In this document: one piece after another, positions 1 to 7,254 of the stretch
Position numbering within the stretch: position 1 is the stretch's first letter
Layout of the letters: every line of letters begins with the position of its first letter
Assembly (NCBI GenBank): GCA_041598875.1
Contig: JBFHXP010000023.1
Coordinates: 1-27,313, forward strand
Length of the DNA: 27,313 nt
Origin: JAKITW01 sp041598875
GTDB lineage: Bacteria; Desulfobacterota; Desulfobulbia; Desulfobulbales; BM004
Direction: 5' to 3'
The notes under the pieces: model-generated
The model's database searches: none
What the model saw: only the letters and a program-made list of their open reading frames with translations
What the model was told of the DNA's origin: nothing
Program-made: the position numbers and the translations under genes

Positions 1-41
1 ACGGGGGGCGCCGGTCGCTCCGGATTTATCTATAGCCAGGC

Positions 42-1772
42 TCATGTCTGGGGCCACCAGGAGGCGCCGATCCGCCGGATGGCGTTGAAGCCGCCCCCTA
101 AAACCAGGTTATTGCCCAGTCCCACGCTGTCGAGGAATATCTGGATTTCAGAGGAGCGGGTGCCGGCATCGCAGATGATGATGAACTCTTTATCCGCCGG
201 GAGTTCGTGGAAACGGTTCCGCACCTCAACATAGGGAATAGCATGCCAGAGATCTTTTCCGAAAGCATTGACAAAGACCTCAGCCTCCTTGGGGTGGCGG
301 ATATCAAGGGCTACCCGGTCGGGATGGGCGGAGAAATTGCTCATCCAGGCCATGTACTCCTCAATGGAAATGATCCGTAACCGGCCGGAGGCGATATTGT
401 CAGCCACATTGGCGGTGGCGTTCAGGGCATCGACCGCTGTGGAAAAGGGTGGGGCATAGGCCGCCTCAAAGACGCTGAAGTCCTCGATTACCGCCCCTCT
501 GGCAATGAGAGCCGCGGCCGCGTTGATCCGGGCGAGCACCGCGTCGTTCATCGGACCGAATCCCTGGAGGCCGAGAACCCTGCGGCTTTTTCTGTCAAAG
601 ACCATCTGGAGCATGATCACCGCCTGGGAGGGAAAGAAATGGGCGCGGTCCGACTGGGCGGTAATCGCTGCCTCGGCGTCAAAACCTTCGGCCCGAGCTG
701 CGGCCAGGCTCAATCCGGTGCCGGCGATGCAGCGCTCAAAAGCCTTCATGATAAAGCTCCCGACCCAGCCCTCGAACCGGGAGGGGATGCCGGCGATGTT
801 ATCCGCAGCTACCCGCCCCTGCCGGTTGGCAAGCGATCCCATCGGCGCAAGTCCGGTGGTGCCGGTGATCAGGTTTCGCACCTCCACGCAGTCGCCTGCC
901 GCGTAAATATTTCTGTCCGATGTCTGCATCCTCTCGTTGACCACGATTCCGGAAGAGGGCGAAACCAGGAGTCCGGCTTCAACCGCCAGTTCGCTTCTGG
1001 CCCTGACGCCCACCGCCATGATCACCAGATCGGTTTCAATTTCACGTTTGTCGGTGACCACCCTGGTCACCCGCCCCTGGTCATTGCCGATAAGTGCGGT
1101 GACTGACTCGCCGGTATGCACCGTTACGCCATTGTCCTGGAAGTGTTTCTCGACCATGGCGGCAAAGCTGGCATCAATGATCCGGGGGAGAAGCTGGGGC
1201 ATGTATTCCACCACCGTTGTCTTCACTCCCCAGAGATCTCCCAGGGACTCAGCCATTTCGAGGCCGATGGCCCCGCCGCCGATAACCACGGCCCGGCCGA
1301 CCTTGCCATGGGCCAGGTCGCTTTTGATGGCAATGGCCTTGTGCATGTCATTGACCGTGTAGACCCCTTCAAGTTCAACGCCCTCTATGGGAAGGATATT
1401 GGGTTTGCTGCCGGTGGTGATGACCAGGGTGTCGTAGGGAATCTTTTCATGGACCCCGGAAACAAGATTCTCTACAAAAACCTCCTTGTTGCGGCGGTCG
1501 ATACCCGTGGCCCGGGTCCGGGTCAACACGGTTACGCCCTTGGCAGCGGTGAAAAAGGCCTCGTCCCTGACCACATGAAAACTGGTTGTGCGCAGTTCCT
1601 TCTCGTCGGAGACATCACCGGAGACATAGTAGGGGATGCCGCACCCTCCGTACGACACAAGGCTGTCCTGGTCGATGATGGTGATCTCCTTTTCCGGTGC
1701 CAGTCGTTTCAGGCGGCAGGCGGTTTTGGGGCCGGCGGCAACACCGCCGATGATAAGTATTTTTTCAGACAT
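42..1772 (-). CDS. NADH-dependent persulfide/CoA-disulfide reductase with C-terminal rhodanese domain
   Basis: A 576-residue flavoprotein of the CoA-disulfide reductase family fused to a rhodanese domain, the architecture of the NADH persulfide reductases (Npsr/CoADR-RHD). The N-terminus has the FAD-binding IIGGVAAG motif, then YGGCGIPYYV with the redox cysteine at residue 44. The NAD(H) fold shows VVIGGGAIGLEMAE near residue 165, and the second FAD motif is IYAAGDC near residue 290. The last 110 residues are a rhodanese with the persulfide-carrying loop CDAGTRSS (Cys534). Such enzymes reduce CoA-persulfide or polysulfide in the cytoplasm with NADH, and the rhodanese cysteine hands sulfane sulfur to the flavin side. 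The ATG is preceded by GAGGA about 10 bases upstream. Length and both cysteines are normal, so it should be functional. Substrate choice (CoA-S-S-CoA, persulfide or polysulfide) cannot be read from sequence. The gene stands alone and is divergent from an unrelated gene. Confidence 0.9.
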   Translation of the reverse strand: MSEKILIIGGVAAGPKTACRLKRLAPEKEITIIDQDSLVSYGGCGIPYYVSGDVSDEKELRTTSFHVVRDEAFFTAAKGVTVLTRTRATGIDRRNKEVFVENLVSGVHEKIPYDTLVITTGSKPNILPIEGVELEGVYTVNDMHKAIAIKSDLAHGKVGRAVVIGGGAIGLEMAESLGDLWGVKTTVVEYMPQLLPRIIDASFAAMVEKHFQDNGVTVHTGESVTALIGNDQGRVTRVVTDKREIETDLVIMAVGVRARSELAVEAGLLVSPSSGIVVNERMQTSDRNIYAAGDCVEVRNLITGTTGLAPMGSLANRQGRVAADNIAGIPSRFEGWVGSFIMKAFERCIAGTGLSLAAARAEGFDAEAAITAQSDRAHFFPSQAVIMLQMVFDRKSRRVLGLQGFGPMNDAVLARINAAAALIARGAVIEDFSVFEAAYAPPFSTAVDALNATANVADNIASGRLRIISIEEYMAWMSNFSAHPDRVALDIRHPKEAEVFVNAFGKDLWHAIPYVEVRNRFHELPADKEFIIICDAGTRSSEIQIFLDSVGLGNNLVLGGGFNAIRRIGASWWPQT

Positions 1773-2072
1773 GGGTGGGGTTCCTCTTTTTATTTTTTGT
1801 CATTCGGATTGAAAAGAGCTCGGTATCCAGCTCCCGAGGAAAAAAGTGTCAGGCGGACACCGGCAGTCGTGATTACTCACTGCCGGATCACAGGTGATCG
1901 CTCACCGATTCGGGACCCAGTGAAAACTATATGGAATGGAGTTCGATGTCAATAATTGTGGGCAATTACTTCAGGCCGTCATGAATTAACTATCTTTTGT
2001 CCTGCGGAAAAAGAACGGATGAGGTATACTGTGGTGGACTCACATTACCCGTCCGCACAGGAGGAGGCCCTC
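1773..2072. promoter_or_regulatory. Divergent intergenic region between the persulfide reductase and the rod-like gene
   Basis: Three hundred bases without a convincing gene. It must hold the promoters for both flanking genes. The clearest structure is a pair of dyads listed separately at 1869-1905. A TATACT box at 2025-2030 lies 42 bases before the plus-strand ATG but has no good -35 at normal spacing. I see no sigma-54 or sigma-28 consensus and no terminator. Confidence 0.5.
1869..1905. promoter_or_regulatory. Tandem GTGA-N4-TCAC dyads, candidate operator
   Basis: Two near-identical 12-mers, GTGATTACTCAC (1869-1880) and GTGATCGCTCAC (1894-1905), start 25 bases apart and each is itself a GTGA-N4-TCAC palindrome. 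A third dyad, GATCAC-AG-GTGATC (1886-1899), overlaps the second copy. The half-site resembles CRP/FNR-family half-sites, but the spacer is 4 rather than the 6 of CRP, and the half-site is not the TTGAT of FNR. They lie about 97-133 bases upstream of the persulfide reductase start, a position suited to regulation by a dimeric activator or repressor. The regulator is unknown. Confidence 0.4.
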
Positions 2073-2426
2073 ATGATATCCGGAATTTATTCGTCCCTTT
2101 CCGCTCTTTTCAGTTTTCAGAAGAAGATGGAGTCAACGGCCAATAATATCGCCAATGCCGACACCGACGGCTTTAAGAAGACCAGGGTGCTCATGGAGGA
2201 GCAGGTTCCCCAAGGCGTCAAGCCGGTGGTGGACAGGGTTGAGGTCGCGGGGCCGACGGTGATGGAGGAGACGGCCGAGGGCAGGGTTCCGGTGGAACAG
2301 TCCAATGTCGATCTCTTTGAGGAGTTGCCTGAAATGGGACTCACCCAGCGGTTGTTCGAGGCCAACATCAAGGCGATGAAGACCCAGGAAGAGATGAAGG
2401 ACAGTGTGCTCGACCTGAAGGCCTGA
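2073..2426 (+). CDS. Orphan flagellar basal-body rod-like protein (FlgC-like)
   Basis: A 117-residue protein with both ends of the flagellar rod/hook family. The N-terminal rod motif is ANNIANADTDGFKKTRV (about residues 24-40), after a helix beginning ISGIYSSLSAL. The C-terminal rod helix is the region NVDLFEELPEMGLTQRLFEA near residues 78-98. The middle is short, so it is a minimal FlgC/FlgB-type protein. The ATG at 2073 was chosen because a strong AGGAGGAGG (2059-2067) precedes it; a longer upstream reading has no such signal. No flagellar gene is near, so it may be a rod paralogue expressed apart from the flagellar clusters, or a relic with another role. The family call rests on the two conserved motifs; its function here is uncertain. 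Confidence 0.75.
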   Translation: MISGIYSSLSALFSFQKKMESTANNIANADTDGFKKTRVLMEEQVPQGVKPVVDRVEVAGPTVMEETAEGRVPVEQSNVDLFEELPEMGLTQRLFEANIKAMKTQEEMKDSVLDLKA

Positions 2427-2438
2427 CCGCTCACTCTC

Positions 2439-3005
2439 TTACCTGCCCAGCATGCCCTTTTTCAGGGAGGCATCGGCAGGGTCCTCGCCCAGCCATATGG
2501 CAAAGAGCGCCTTTTTAAAATAGAGTCCCTCAATCACTCCCCGGCGTGTACCCTTTATAAAAATCTCAGTCCCAGCCCCCGGCGTATAGACAATGTCATA
2601 GATGTCGCCCTTGAGCGCATCCTCGTTGAACAACTCGTTGAACGCATTGATTTCCTTGCGTATCGGACCGATATTGCTGCCAGTGGCCTTGGCAAAGCCA
2701 TCGTTCCAGGCCTTGATCAGTTTTTTGGCCGTTACCTTGCTGTGGATGAAGAGCATGCGGATGGCCATGGGGGCATCGCCATTGATGATTGCCTCCGGTT
2801 CCGCCTCCTTGTTTTCCAGATAAAGGGCGCCGGCATAGACATTGATAAAGAGTTTATTGCGGAGACCGGCGCCATTAAGCAGCAGTTCCGTCTCCTCCGT
2901 CTCCATAGTGTCGGCCACGGTGATTCCGCTGATTTCAATCGCCCAGGCAGTGGAAAGGGGAATCAGGACCGCGGCAGCGAGCAGGAGTAACATTTTTTTC
3001 AGCAT
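2439..3005 (-). CDS. Secreted chalcone-isomerase-like protein
   Basis: A 188-residue protein with a Sec signal peptide (positive MLKK, hydrophobic LLLLAAAVLIPL, cleavage likely after AWA near residue 22). The mature part resembles the bacterial chalcone-isomerase-like family: the start GITVADTME, then a strand region LFINVYAGALYLE, and the IRMLF block. In bacteria this fold is usually not a true chalcone isomerase and may bind fatty acids or other small ligands in the periplasm. An in-frame ATG nine codons upstream was rejected because GAGGAG lies just before 3005. It ends 12 bases from the convergent rod-like gene. It follows the YceI gene on the same strand after about 100 bases, so cotranscription is plausible. 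I assign the family from fold-level motifs, not from catalytic residues. Confidence 0.75.
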   Translation of the reverse strand: MLKKMLLLLAAAVLIPLSTAWAIEISGITVADTMETEETELLLNGAGLRNKLFINVYAGALYLENKEAEPEAIINGDAPMAIRMLFIHSKVTAKKLIKAWNDGFAKATGSNIGPIRKEINAFNELFNEDALKGDIYDIVYTPGAGTEIFIKGTRRGVIEGLYFKKALFAIWLGEDPADASLKKGMLGR

Positions 3006-3109
3006 GGCGGACTCCTCAGCTAGAGGTTGCAATCAGAGCAGCGGGTGAGGACTTCTTCCCCTATAGTACAAAAAAAGGAACCTGGCGGCAATATGAACAG
3101 ACCCGGATG

Positions 3110-3703
3110 TCACTTGTCCCGGAGGAGTTCCAGGGTCACAATGATGTCAACGTCCCTGCCGACCACGCCTATCTCCGCGAACTGCCCTGTGCCGACATGA
3201 TACTCCAGCCGGTTGATGGTCAGGGCGGCCTCAAGTCCGGCAACGATTTCACCCGGATTGAGGGGATTGGCCTTCTGGCCCAGAAAGGTAAAGGGCAGGG
3301 TGACGTATTTGCTCACATCCTTGATGGTCAGGATTCCGTCAACGAGAAATATCTTGTCGCCGCTGGGTGTGACCCTGGTGCTTTTAAAGGTGATAAGGGG
3401 ATAGGTGCGGGCGGAGAAAAAATCATCGGAAAGAAGGTGGCTGTCTCGTTTGCTGATATTTGTATTGATGCTTTTGACCGGGATGGTGAACTCGAATCTG
3501 CCGGTTTCGGGTTTTTCCGGGTCAAACCAGACTGAGCCGGAAAAATCGTCAAACTGACCCCGGACCAGGGAAAAGGTGTGGCGGGCATCAAAAAAGAACC
3601 TGGTGTGGGCCTCATCGAAACGCCACTGGTTGGCCTGGGATAGTGCCGGCGCCGCAAGGGCAAGGATCATGGTCACTGCGAGCAATCGAAGCAATTTTTT
3701 CAT
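3110..3703 (-). CDS. YceI-family periplasmic lipid/isoprenoid-binding protein
   Basis: A 197-residue protein with a signal peptide (MKKLLRLLAVTMILALAAPA, cleavage near LSQA at residue 24). The mature lipocalin-like barrel begins WRFDEAHTRFFFDARHTFS, the YceI signature of an opening strand followed by H...F. Later blocks include GRFEFTIPVKSINT, FFSARTYPLITFKST and GILTIKDVSKYVTLPF, all typical of the family, and the length is normal. Known members bind long isoprenoid chains in a tunnel and often sit beside a b-type cytochrome, as yceJ-yceI do in E. coli. Here the upstream neighbour on the same strand is likewise a membrane heme protein. GGAGG lies 8 bases before the ATG. The ligand here is unknown. 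Confidence 0.9.
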   Translation of the reverse strand: MKKLLRLLAVTMILALAAPALSQANQWRFDEAHTRFFFDARHTFSLVRGQFDDFSGSVWFDPEKPETGRFEFTIPVKSINTNISKRDSHLLSDDFFSARTYPLITFKSTRVTPSGDKIFLVDGILTIKDVSKYVTLPFTFLGQKANPLNPGEIVAGLEAALTINRLEYHVGTGQFAEIGVVGRDVDIIVTLELLRDK

Positions 3704-3796
3704 GGTCGACCTCCGGTCAAATTTTTTATTTGATGATCATTTCTGTTGAGACGATAAAACTGTAACTCCCCGCTGTAAAGGGTATCTGCTGAAAAA

Positions 3797-4447
3797 TCAG
3801 GTGAGAATTCTTTTCCTCAGCCTGAAAAAAAGAAGGGTCGTTGCCGCTGCCAGGGCAAAAAGGAAGATCCGGGGCAGGCCCGCTTGAAAGGAGGTGCTCA
3901 CGAAATGGGCGTGGACCAGAGCGGCAATAAGAAGAAGAAAGCCTGATAGGGCGTGAACCGTGCGCCAGAGCGGGTAGGCCAGGGGTATTTTTTTCCGCCA
4001 GAGAGCCCCTGCTCCTAAAAGAAAAAGCAGGCAGATCAGGACAATGCCGAGATATTCCGGCCAGTATTTTTTCACAAACGGGATGGGGGCAAAATTTTCC
4101 GCCGCCCTGACAAGAACAGGATGAAGGGGGATCAGGCAGCAGAGGATAAAACCATTGACGCGGTGAAGGGTGAAATGGCTGCTGGTCCCGAAAATGCGGC
4201 CCAGAAGGGAAAATCTGGCAATCAGAACCGGTTGCATGGCAAGAAGCAGGATAACGGTGATTCCCGCAATCTTGCCGCCCCTGAGCAAGGTCTTGTCCCA
4301 GCCGAACTTGTAGAGGATGGAGGAAGATGGGTGCGAAAAAGGGATGTTCAGGGCAAAGAGAAGAAGCAACAGGAAGGCACAACCAAGAAGAGTTCCGGCT
4401 AGAACTCGTTGCCCGGTCGTCCAGGGCTCAGCAAGCGATCGGTCCAT
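3797..4447 (-). CDS. Ferric-reductase-like heme-binding transmembrane protein
   Basis: A 216-residue, six-helix membrane protein of the ferric reductase-like/YedZ-MsrQ type. Two histidine pairs have the family's HX13H spacing on successive helices: His95/His109 (LHRVNGF ... LHPVL) and His165/His179 (RTVHALSGF ... LVHAHF). These would hold two b hemes across the membrane. There is no FAD or NAD(P)H domain, so electrons must come from quinol or a partner protein. No msrP lies beside it, which argues against a standard MsrPQ pair. The YceI gene follows 93 bases downstream on the same strand, recalling the cytochrome b561-YceI pairing in other bacteria. The ATG at 4445-4447 has a modest AGAGG upstream. 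Confidence 0.8.
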   Translation of the reverse strand: MDRSLAEPWTTGQRVLAGTLLGCAFLLLLLFALNIPFSHPSSSILYKFGWDKTLLRGGKIAGITVILLLAMQPVLIARFSLLGRIFGTSSHFTLHRVNGFILCCLIPLHPVLVRAAENFAPIPFVKKYWPEYLGIVLICLLFLLGAGALWRKKIPLAYPLWRTVHALSGFLLLIAALVHAHFVSTSFQAGLPRIFLFALAAATTLLFFRLRKRILT

Positions 4448-4579
4448 GGCAGGCCTCTTTATTTTTTTTCGATCCTGAAATCAAGGCATGATCAACTAAA
4501 CCATATTTCCCCGGCAACTTCCAGAGGAGAAAAATCGTCCATGGATAGGGCGGCGCAAAACAGGCGCCTCTTGAAAGCA

Positions 4580-4623
4580 AAAAAAAACTGAAGGCGCCTC
4601 GGGGGGAGGCGCCTTCAGTTTTT
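4580..4623 (-). terminator. Strong rho-independent terminator after the symporter gene
   Basis: A perfect 13-base-pair stem (4588-4600 with 4606-4618) around a 5-base G loop, flanked by an A-run at 4581-4587 and a T-run at 4619-4623. Read on the minus strand it follows the symporter stop by about 30 bases and ends in seven or more U. It would also work on the plus strand. An extra copy of the arm AGGCGCCTC lies at 4562-4570. Confidence 0.9.
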
Positions 4624-4653
4624 AACCTGCAACTACTGGATACAGTGAACGTA

Positions 4654-6441
4654 TCAGGCGATTTCGCGCGGGTAACGCAGGCCTTCCACCATTTTCTGTA
4701 CCTCTGCGGGCGGTTCCTTGGTGATCTTGGAGACCCCGATGGTGACCGCGAAGTTGATGAGCATGCCGATGGTGCCGATGCCTTCCGGAGAAATACCGAA
4801 CCACCAGTTGGCAGCCACGTTTGCCGATGGATTGACAAACTTGAAGTAGATGATGTAGATGGCGGTAAAGGCCATACCGGTGAGCATGCCGGCCATGGCA
4901 CCTTCCCGGGTGGCCCGCTTCCAGAAGATTCCCAGCACGATGACCGGGAAGAAGGAGGAGGCGGCAAGACCAAAGGCAAAGGCCACAACCTGGGCCACAA
5001 AGCCCGGAGGATGGATGCCGAAATATCCGGCAATAACAACCGCGCCACCGGCGGCGATACGGGCAAAGAGCAGTTCCTGCTTATCGGTGGCGTTCTTCAT
5101 GAAGATGCTCTTCATCAGGTCATGGGAAACCGCCGAGGCGATAACAAGCAGAAGCCCGGCCGCTGTCGACAGGGCCGCGGCAAGACCGCCCGCCGCAACC
5201 AGCGCTATGACCCAGGCGGGAAGTTTGGCGATCTCCGGGTTGGCAAGCACGATGATGTCATTGTCCACATACAGCTCGTTGGCATTACTGTCATCCTGCG
5301 GGGTGGTCACCACGCTCTCGCCATACTGACCCTTGGCATCCTTGTCAAAGGCAATTTTACCCTTGAAGGCGCTACCCTTGGCATACTGCATCACGCCGTC
5401 GCCATTTTTGTCTTTCCAGGCAACAAGGCCGGTTTTTTCCCAGTTCTTGAACCAGGACGGGGCATCGACATAGGATTTTTCATGCACTGTCTTGATGAAA
5501 TTCAGCCGTGCAAAGGAGGCCACGGCCGGGGCGGTGGTGTAGAGAAGGGCGATAAAGAGCAGGGCCCAACCGGCGGAAGAACGGGCGCCCCGGATAGTGG
5601 GGGTGGTGAAAAAGCGGATGATGATGTGGGGTAATCCTGCGGTTCCGACCATCAGGGCAAAGGTAATGGCAAAGACATCGATCATGCTCTTCGCGCCGCG
5701 GCCGGTATAGGCGGAAAATCCGAGATCCTGCTGTATCATGTTCAGTTTATCAAGGAGATACCCTGCATCGGTGTTCAGGAGCCGCATGCCGTTTTCGCTC
5801 AGGGACGAACCAAAGCCCAGCTGGGGAACGGGGTTGCCGGTGAGCATGATGGAGATGAAGATGGCCGGCAGAAGATAGGCCACGATAAGCACGCAGTACT
5901 GGGCAACCTGGGTATAGGTAATACCCTTCATGCCACCCATGACCGCGTAGAAGAAAACGATGGCCATGCCGATCATTACCCCGGTGTTGATGTCCACTTC
6001 GAGAAAGCGGGAAAAAACCACGCCCACGCCGCGCATCTGGCCGGCAACGTAGGTAAAGGAGACGAAGATGGCGCAGATAACAGCGACAATGCGGGCGGAC
6101 TGAGAATAATAGCGCTCGCCCACGAACATGGGTACGGTGAATTTGCCGTACTTTCTCAGATAGGGGGCCAGGAGCATGGCGAGGAGCACATAGCCGCCGG
6201 TCCAGCCCATGAGGTACATGGCGCCGTCACGTCCCATGAAGGAGATGAGGCCGGCCATGGAGATGAAGGAGGCGGCGCTCATCCAGTCCGCTCCGGTAGC
6301 CATGCCGTTAAAGACAGGGTTGATTTGTTTTGCGGCAACATAAAAATCACCGGTGGTTCTCGCCTTGGCCCAGATGGCAATGCCGATATATAGAGCAAAG
6401 GTGATACCGACGATGATCCACGTCCAGGTTAAGATACTCAT
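4654..6441 (-). CDS. Sodium:solute symporter large subunit (VC_2705 subfamily, acetate/short-chain carboxylate type)
   Basis: A 595-residue SSS-family transporter with about 13 membrane helices. The early region GDFYVAAKQINPVFNGMAT followed by ADWMSAASFIS is the SSS core of ActP-like carriers, and the helix near residue 410-430 has GGLAAALSTAAGLL, the Na+ site region. Unlike ActP it carries a soluble loop of about 95 residues (roughly 312-405) containing DKNGDG at 344-349, like an EF-hand-type Ca2+ loop; this loop is characteristic of the VC_2705 group rather than an anomaly. It pairs with the DUF4212 small subunit just upstream. It probably imports acetate or a related monocarboxylate with Na+; the substrate is inferred from family. 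GGGAGG precedes the ATG and a strong terminator follows the stop. Confidence 0.9.
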   Translation of the reverse strand: MSILTWTWIIVGITFALYIGIAIWAKARTTGDFYVAAKQINPVFNGMATGADWMSAASFISMAGLISFMGRDGAMYLMGWTGGYVLLAMLLAPYLRKYGKFTVPMFVGERYYSQSARIVAVICAIFVSFTYVAGQMRGVGVVFSRFLEVDINTGVMIGMAIVFFYAVMGGMKGITYTQVAQYCVLIVAYLLPAIFISIMLTGNPVPQLGFGSSLSENGMRLLNTDAGYLLDKLNMIQQDLGFSAYTGRGAKSMIDVFAITFALMVGTAGLPHIIIRFFTTPTIRGARSSAGWALLFIALLYTTAPAVASFARLNFIKTVHEKSYVDAPSWFKNWEKTGLVAWKDKNGDGVMQYAKGSAFKGKIAFDKDAKGQYGESVVTTPQDDSNANELYVDNDIIVLANPEIAKLPAWVIALVAAGGLAAALSTAAGLLLVIASAVSHDLMKSIFMKNATDKQELLFARIAAGGAVVIAGYFGIHPPGFVAQVVAFAFGLAASSFFPVIVLGIFWKRATREGAMAGMLTGMAFTAIYIIYFKFVNPSANVAANWWFGISPEGIGTIGMLINFAVTIGVSKITKEPPAEVQKMVEGLRYPREIA

Positions 6442-6528
6442 ATTTTGACTTCCTCCCTTTTTGATAAAATATTCATGTGTCGAATTCTTGAGATATGCTG
6501 AGGCTGACCGCTTTTTTGCGGCCGGGCC

Positions 6529-6789
6529 TTATTGTTCGTGGACGTCGAATTCCTCGTCAAGCTTGTTCATCAGCTTGACATAGACCAAAATCAGCAGCAC
6601 GAAGGTGATCTCCGCTCCCTGATTGGCAAACCAGAATCCAAGAGGAAAACCGGCTATTTTTATTTTGTCCAGTTGATCAGCAAACAGAATGCCTGCTCCG
6701 TAGGAAACCGCAAACCAGATAGTGAGCAGAACGCTCACATATCGCAGGTTTCGAGTCCAGTATTCCTGTAGATCTTTTGTGTGACCCAT
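6529..6789 (-). CDS. DUF4212 sodium:solute symporter small subunit
   Basis: An 86-residue membrane protein with two helices (about residues 16-38 and 46-72). It carries the family hallmarks: an aromatic start YWTRNLRYV, then WFAVSYGAGILFAD, then GFPLGFWFANQGAEI and the charged tail. Members are almost always encoded directly before a VC_2705-type symporter, and here the large subunit begins 87 bases downstream on the same strand. They are thought to form a two-part Na+/carboxylate carrier. AAAGGAGAG precedes the ATG. Upstream lies the broken exonuclease gene and then the DUF294 regulator, the usual order of this cluster. Confidence 0.92.
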   Translation of the reverse strand: MGHTKDLQEYWTRNLRYVSVLLTIWFAVSYGAGILFADQLDKIKIAGFPLGFWFANQGAEITFVLLILVYVKLMNKLDEEFDVHEQ

Positions 6790-6913
6790 GTGTTCTCTCT
6801 CCTTTGTTAATGTTTGATTATGATGAGGCTAGCTCGCCTGACTTCTGGAAAAATCGTCAACCCTCTTATCCTGCTTGTTACCTCCCTGTTTGTGTTGGCT
6901 GATCAGACTCCGG

Positions 6914-7254
6914 CTATGCCAGGATATCCTGCACACGCTCCACGCCGAGGAGCGGAAGTTCATGAAGAAAGCGTTGCCATATCTGCGCGGCGATACCACC
7001 CGGTAAAAGGTCTCCCCGATGGAGATCCTCCCTTTTTCTATCACCACCGCGCCCAGAGAAACCACCGAGTCCCTGCGCAGTGAAAGTCCCGTCAATTCGG
7101 TATCAAAAACCACATAGCGGCTGTTCCGCAGGCCAATGTCAGTCGGTACCGGCGCTTCCAGCTCCTGGCCCGAAAAAAGGCGCGGGCCAGGGAAAAAATG
7201 GCGGGCCCGGGCCATGGACCGTTCGGCCTGGCCGGGCAGTCTCTCGCCTGTCAC
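6914..7254 (-). pseudogene. DEDD-type 3'-5' exonuclease, broken by an internal deletion and frame change
   Basis: Remnant of the DnaQ-like exonuclease usually found beside DUF294/CBS regulators. A GTG start overlaps the regulator's TGA (GTGA). The first 90 codons are normal and contain Exo I, YVVFDTELTGL (Asp51, Glu53), up to FYRVVSPR. Directly afterwards, in the next frame (from about 6988), comes AQIWQRFLHELPLLGVERV and a TAG at 6914-6916; this is the expected C-terminal end of such enzymes. About 100 residues with Exo II, Exo III and most catalytic acids are missing, and the join is out of frame. The unshifted reading continues instead into an unrelated 51-residue tail ending at 6829. No active nuclease can result. 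A Met start at 7215 is an alternative, but it does not rescue the enzyme. Confidence 0.8.

Noticed and set aside
3726..4382. Minus-strand open frame (218 codons) overlapping the heme membrane protein
   Set aside because: Same strand, other frame; Pro/Ser/Arg-rich composition without motifs, while the overlapping frame has the HX13H heme pairs.
4541..4591. Sixteen-codon plus-strand leader-like peptide ending at the terminator stem, with a spare stem arm at 4562-4570 (attenuator look)
   Set aside because: No plus-strand gene lies downstream for more than 8 kb, so there is nothing to attenuate; the terminator serves the minus-strand symporter gene.
6829..6985. Extended C-terminal tail of the exonuclease remnant in the unshifted frame
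   Set aside because: The tail is read out of frame after the deletion; the neighbouring frame holds the true C-terminal sequence and stops at 6914.
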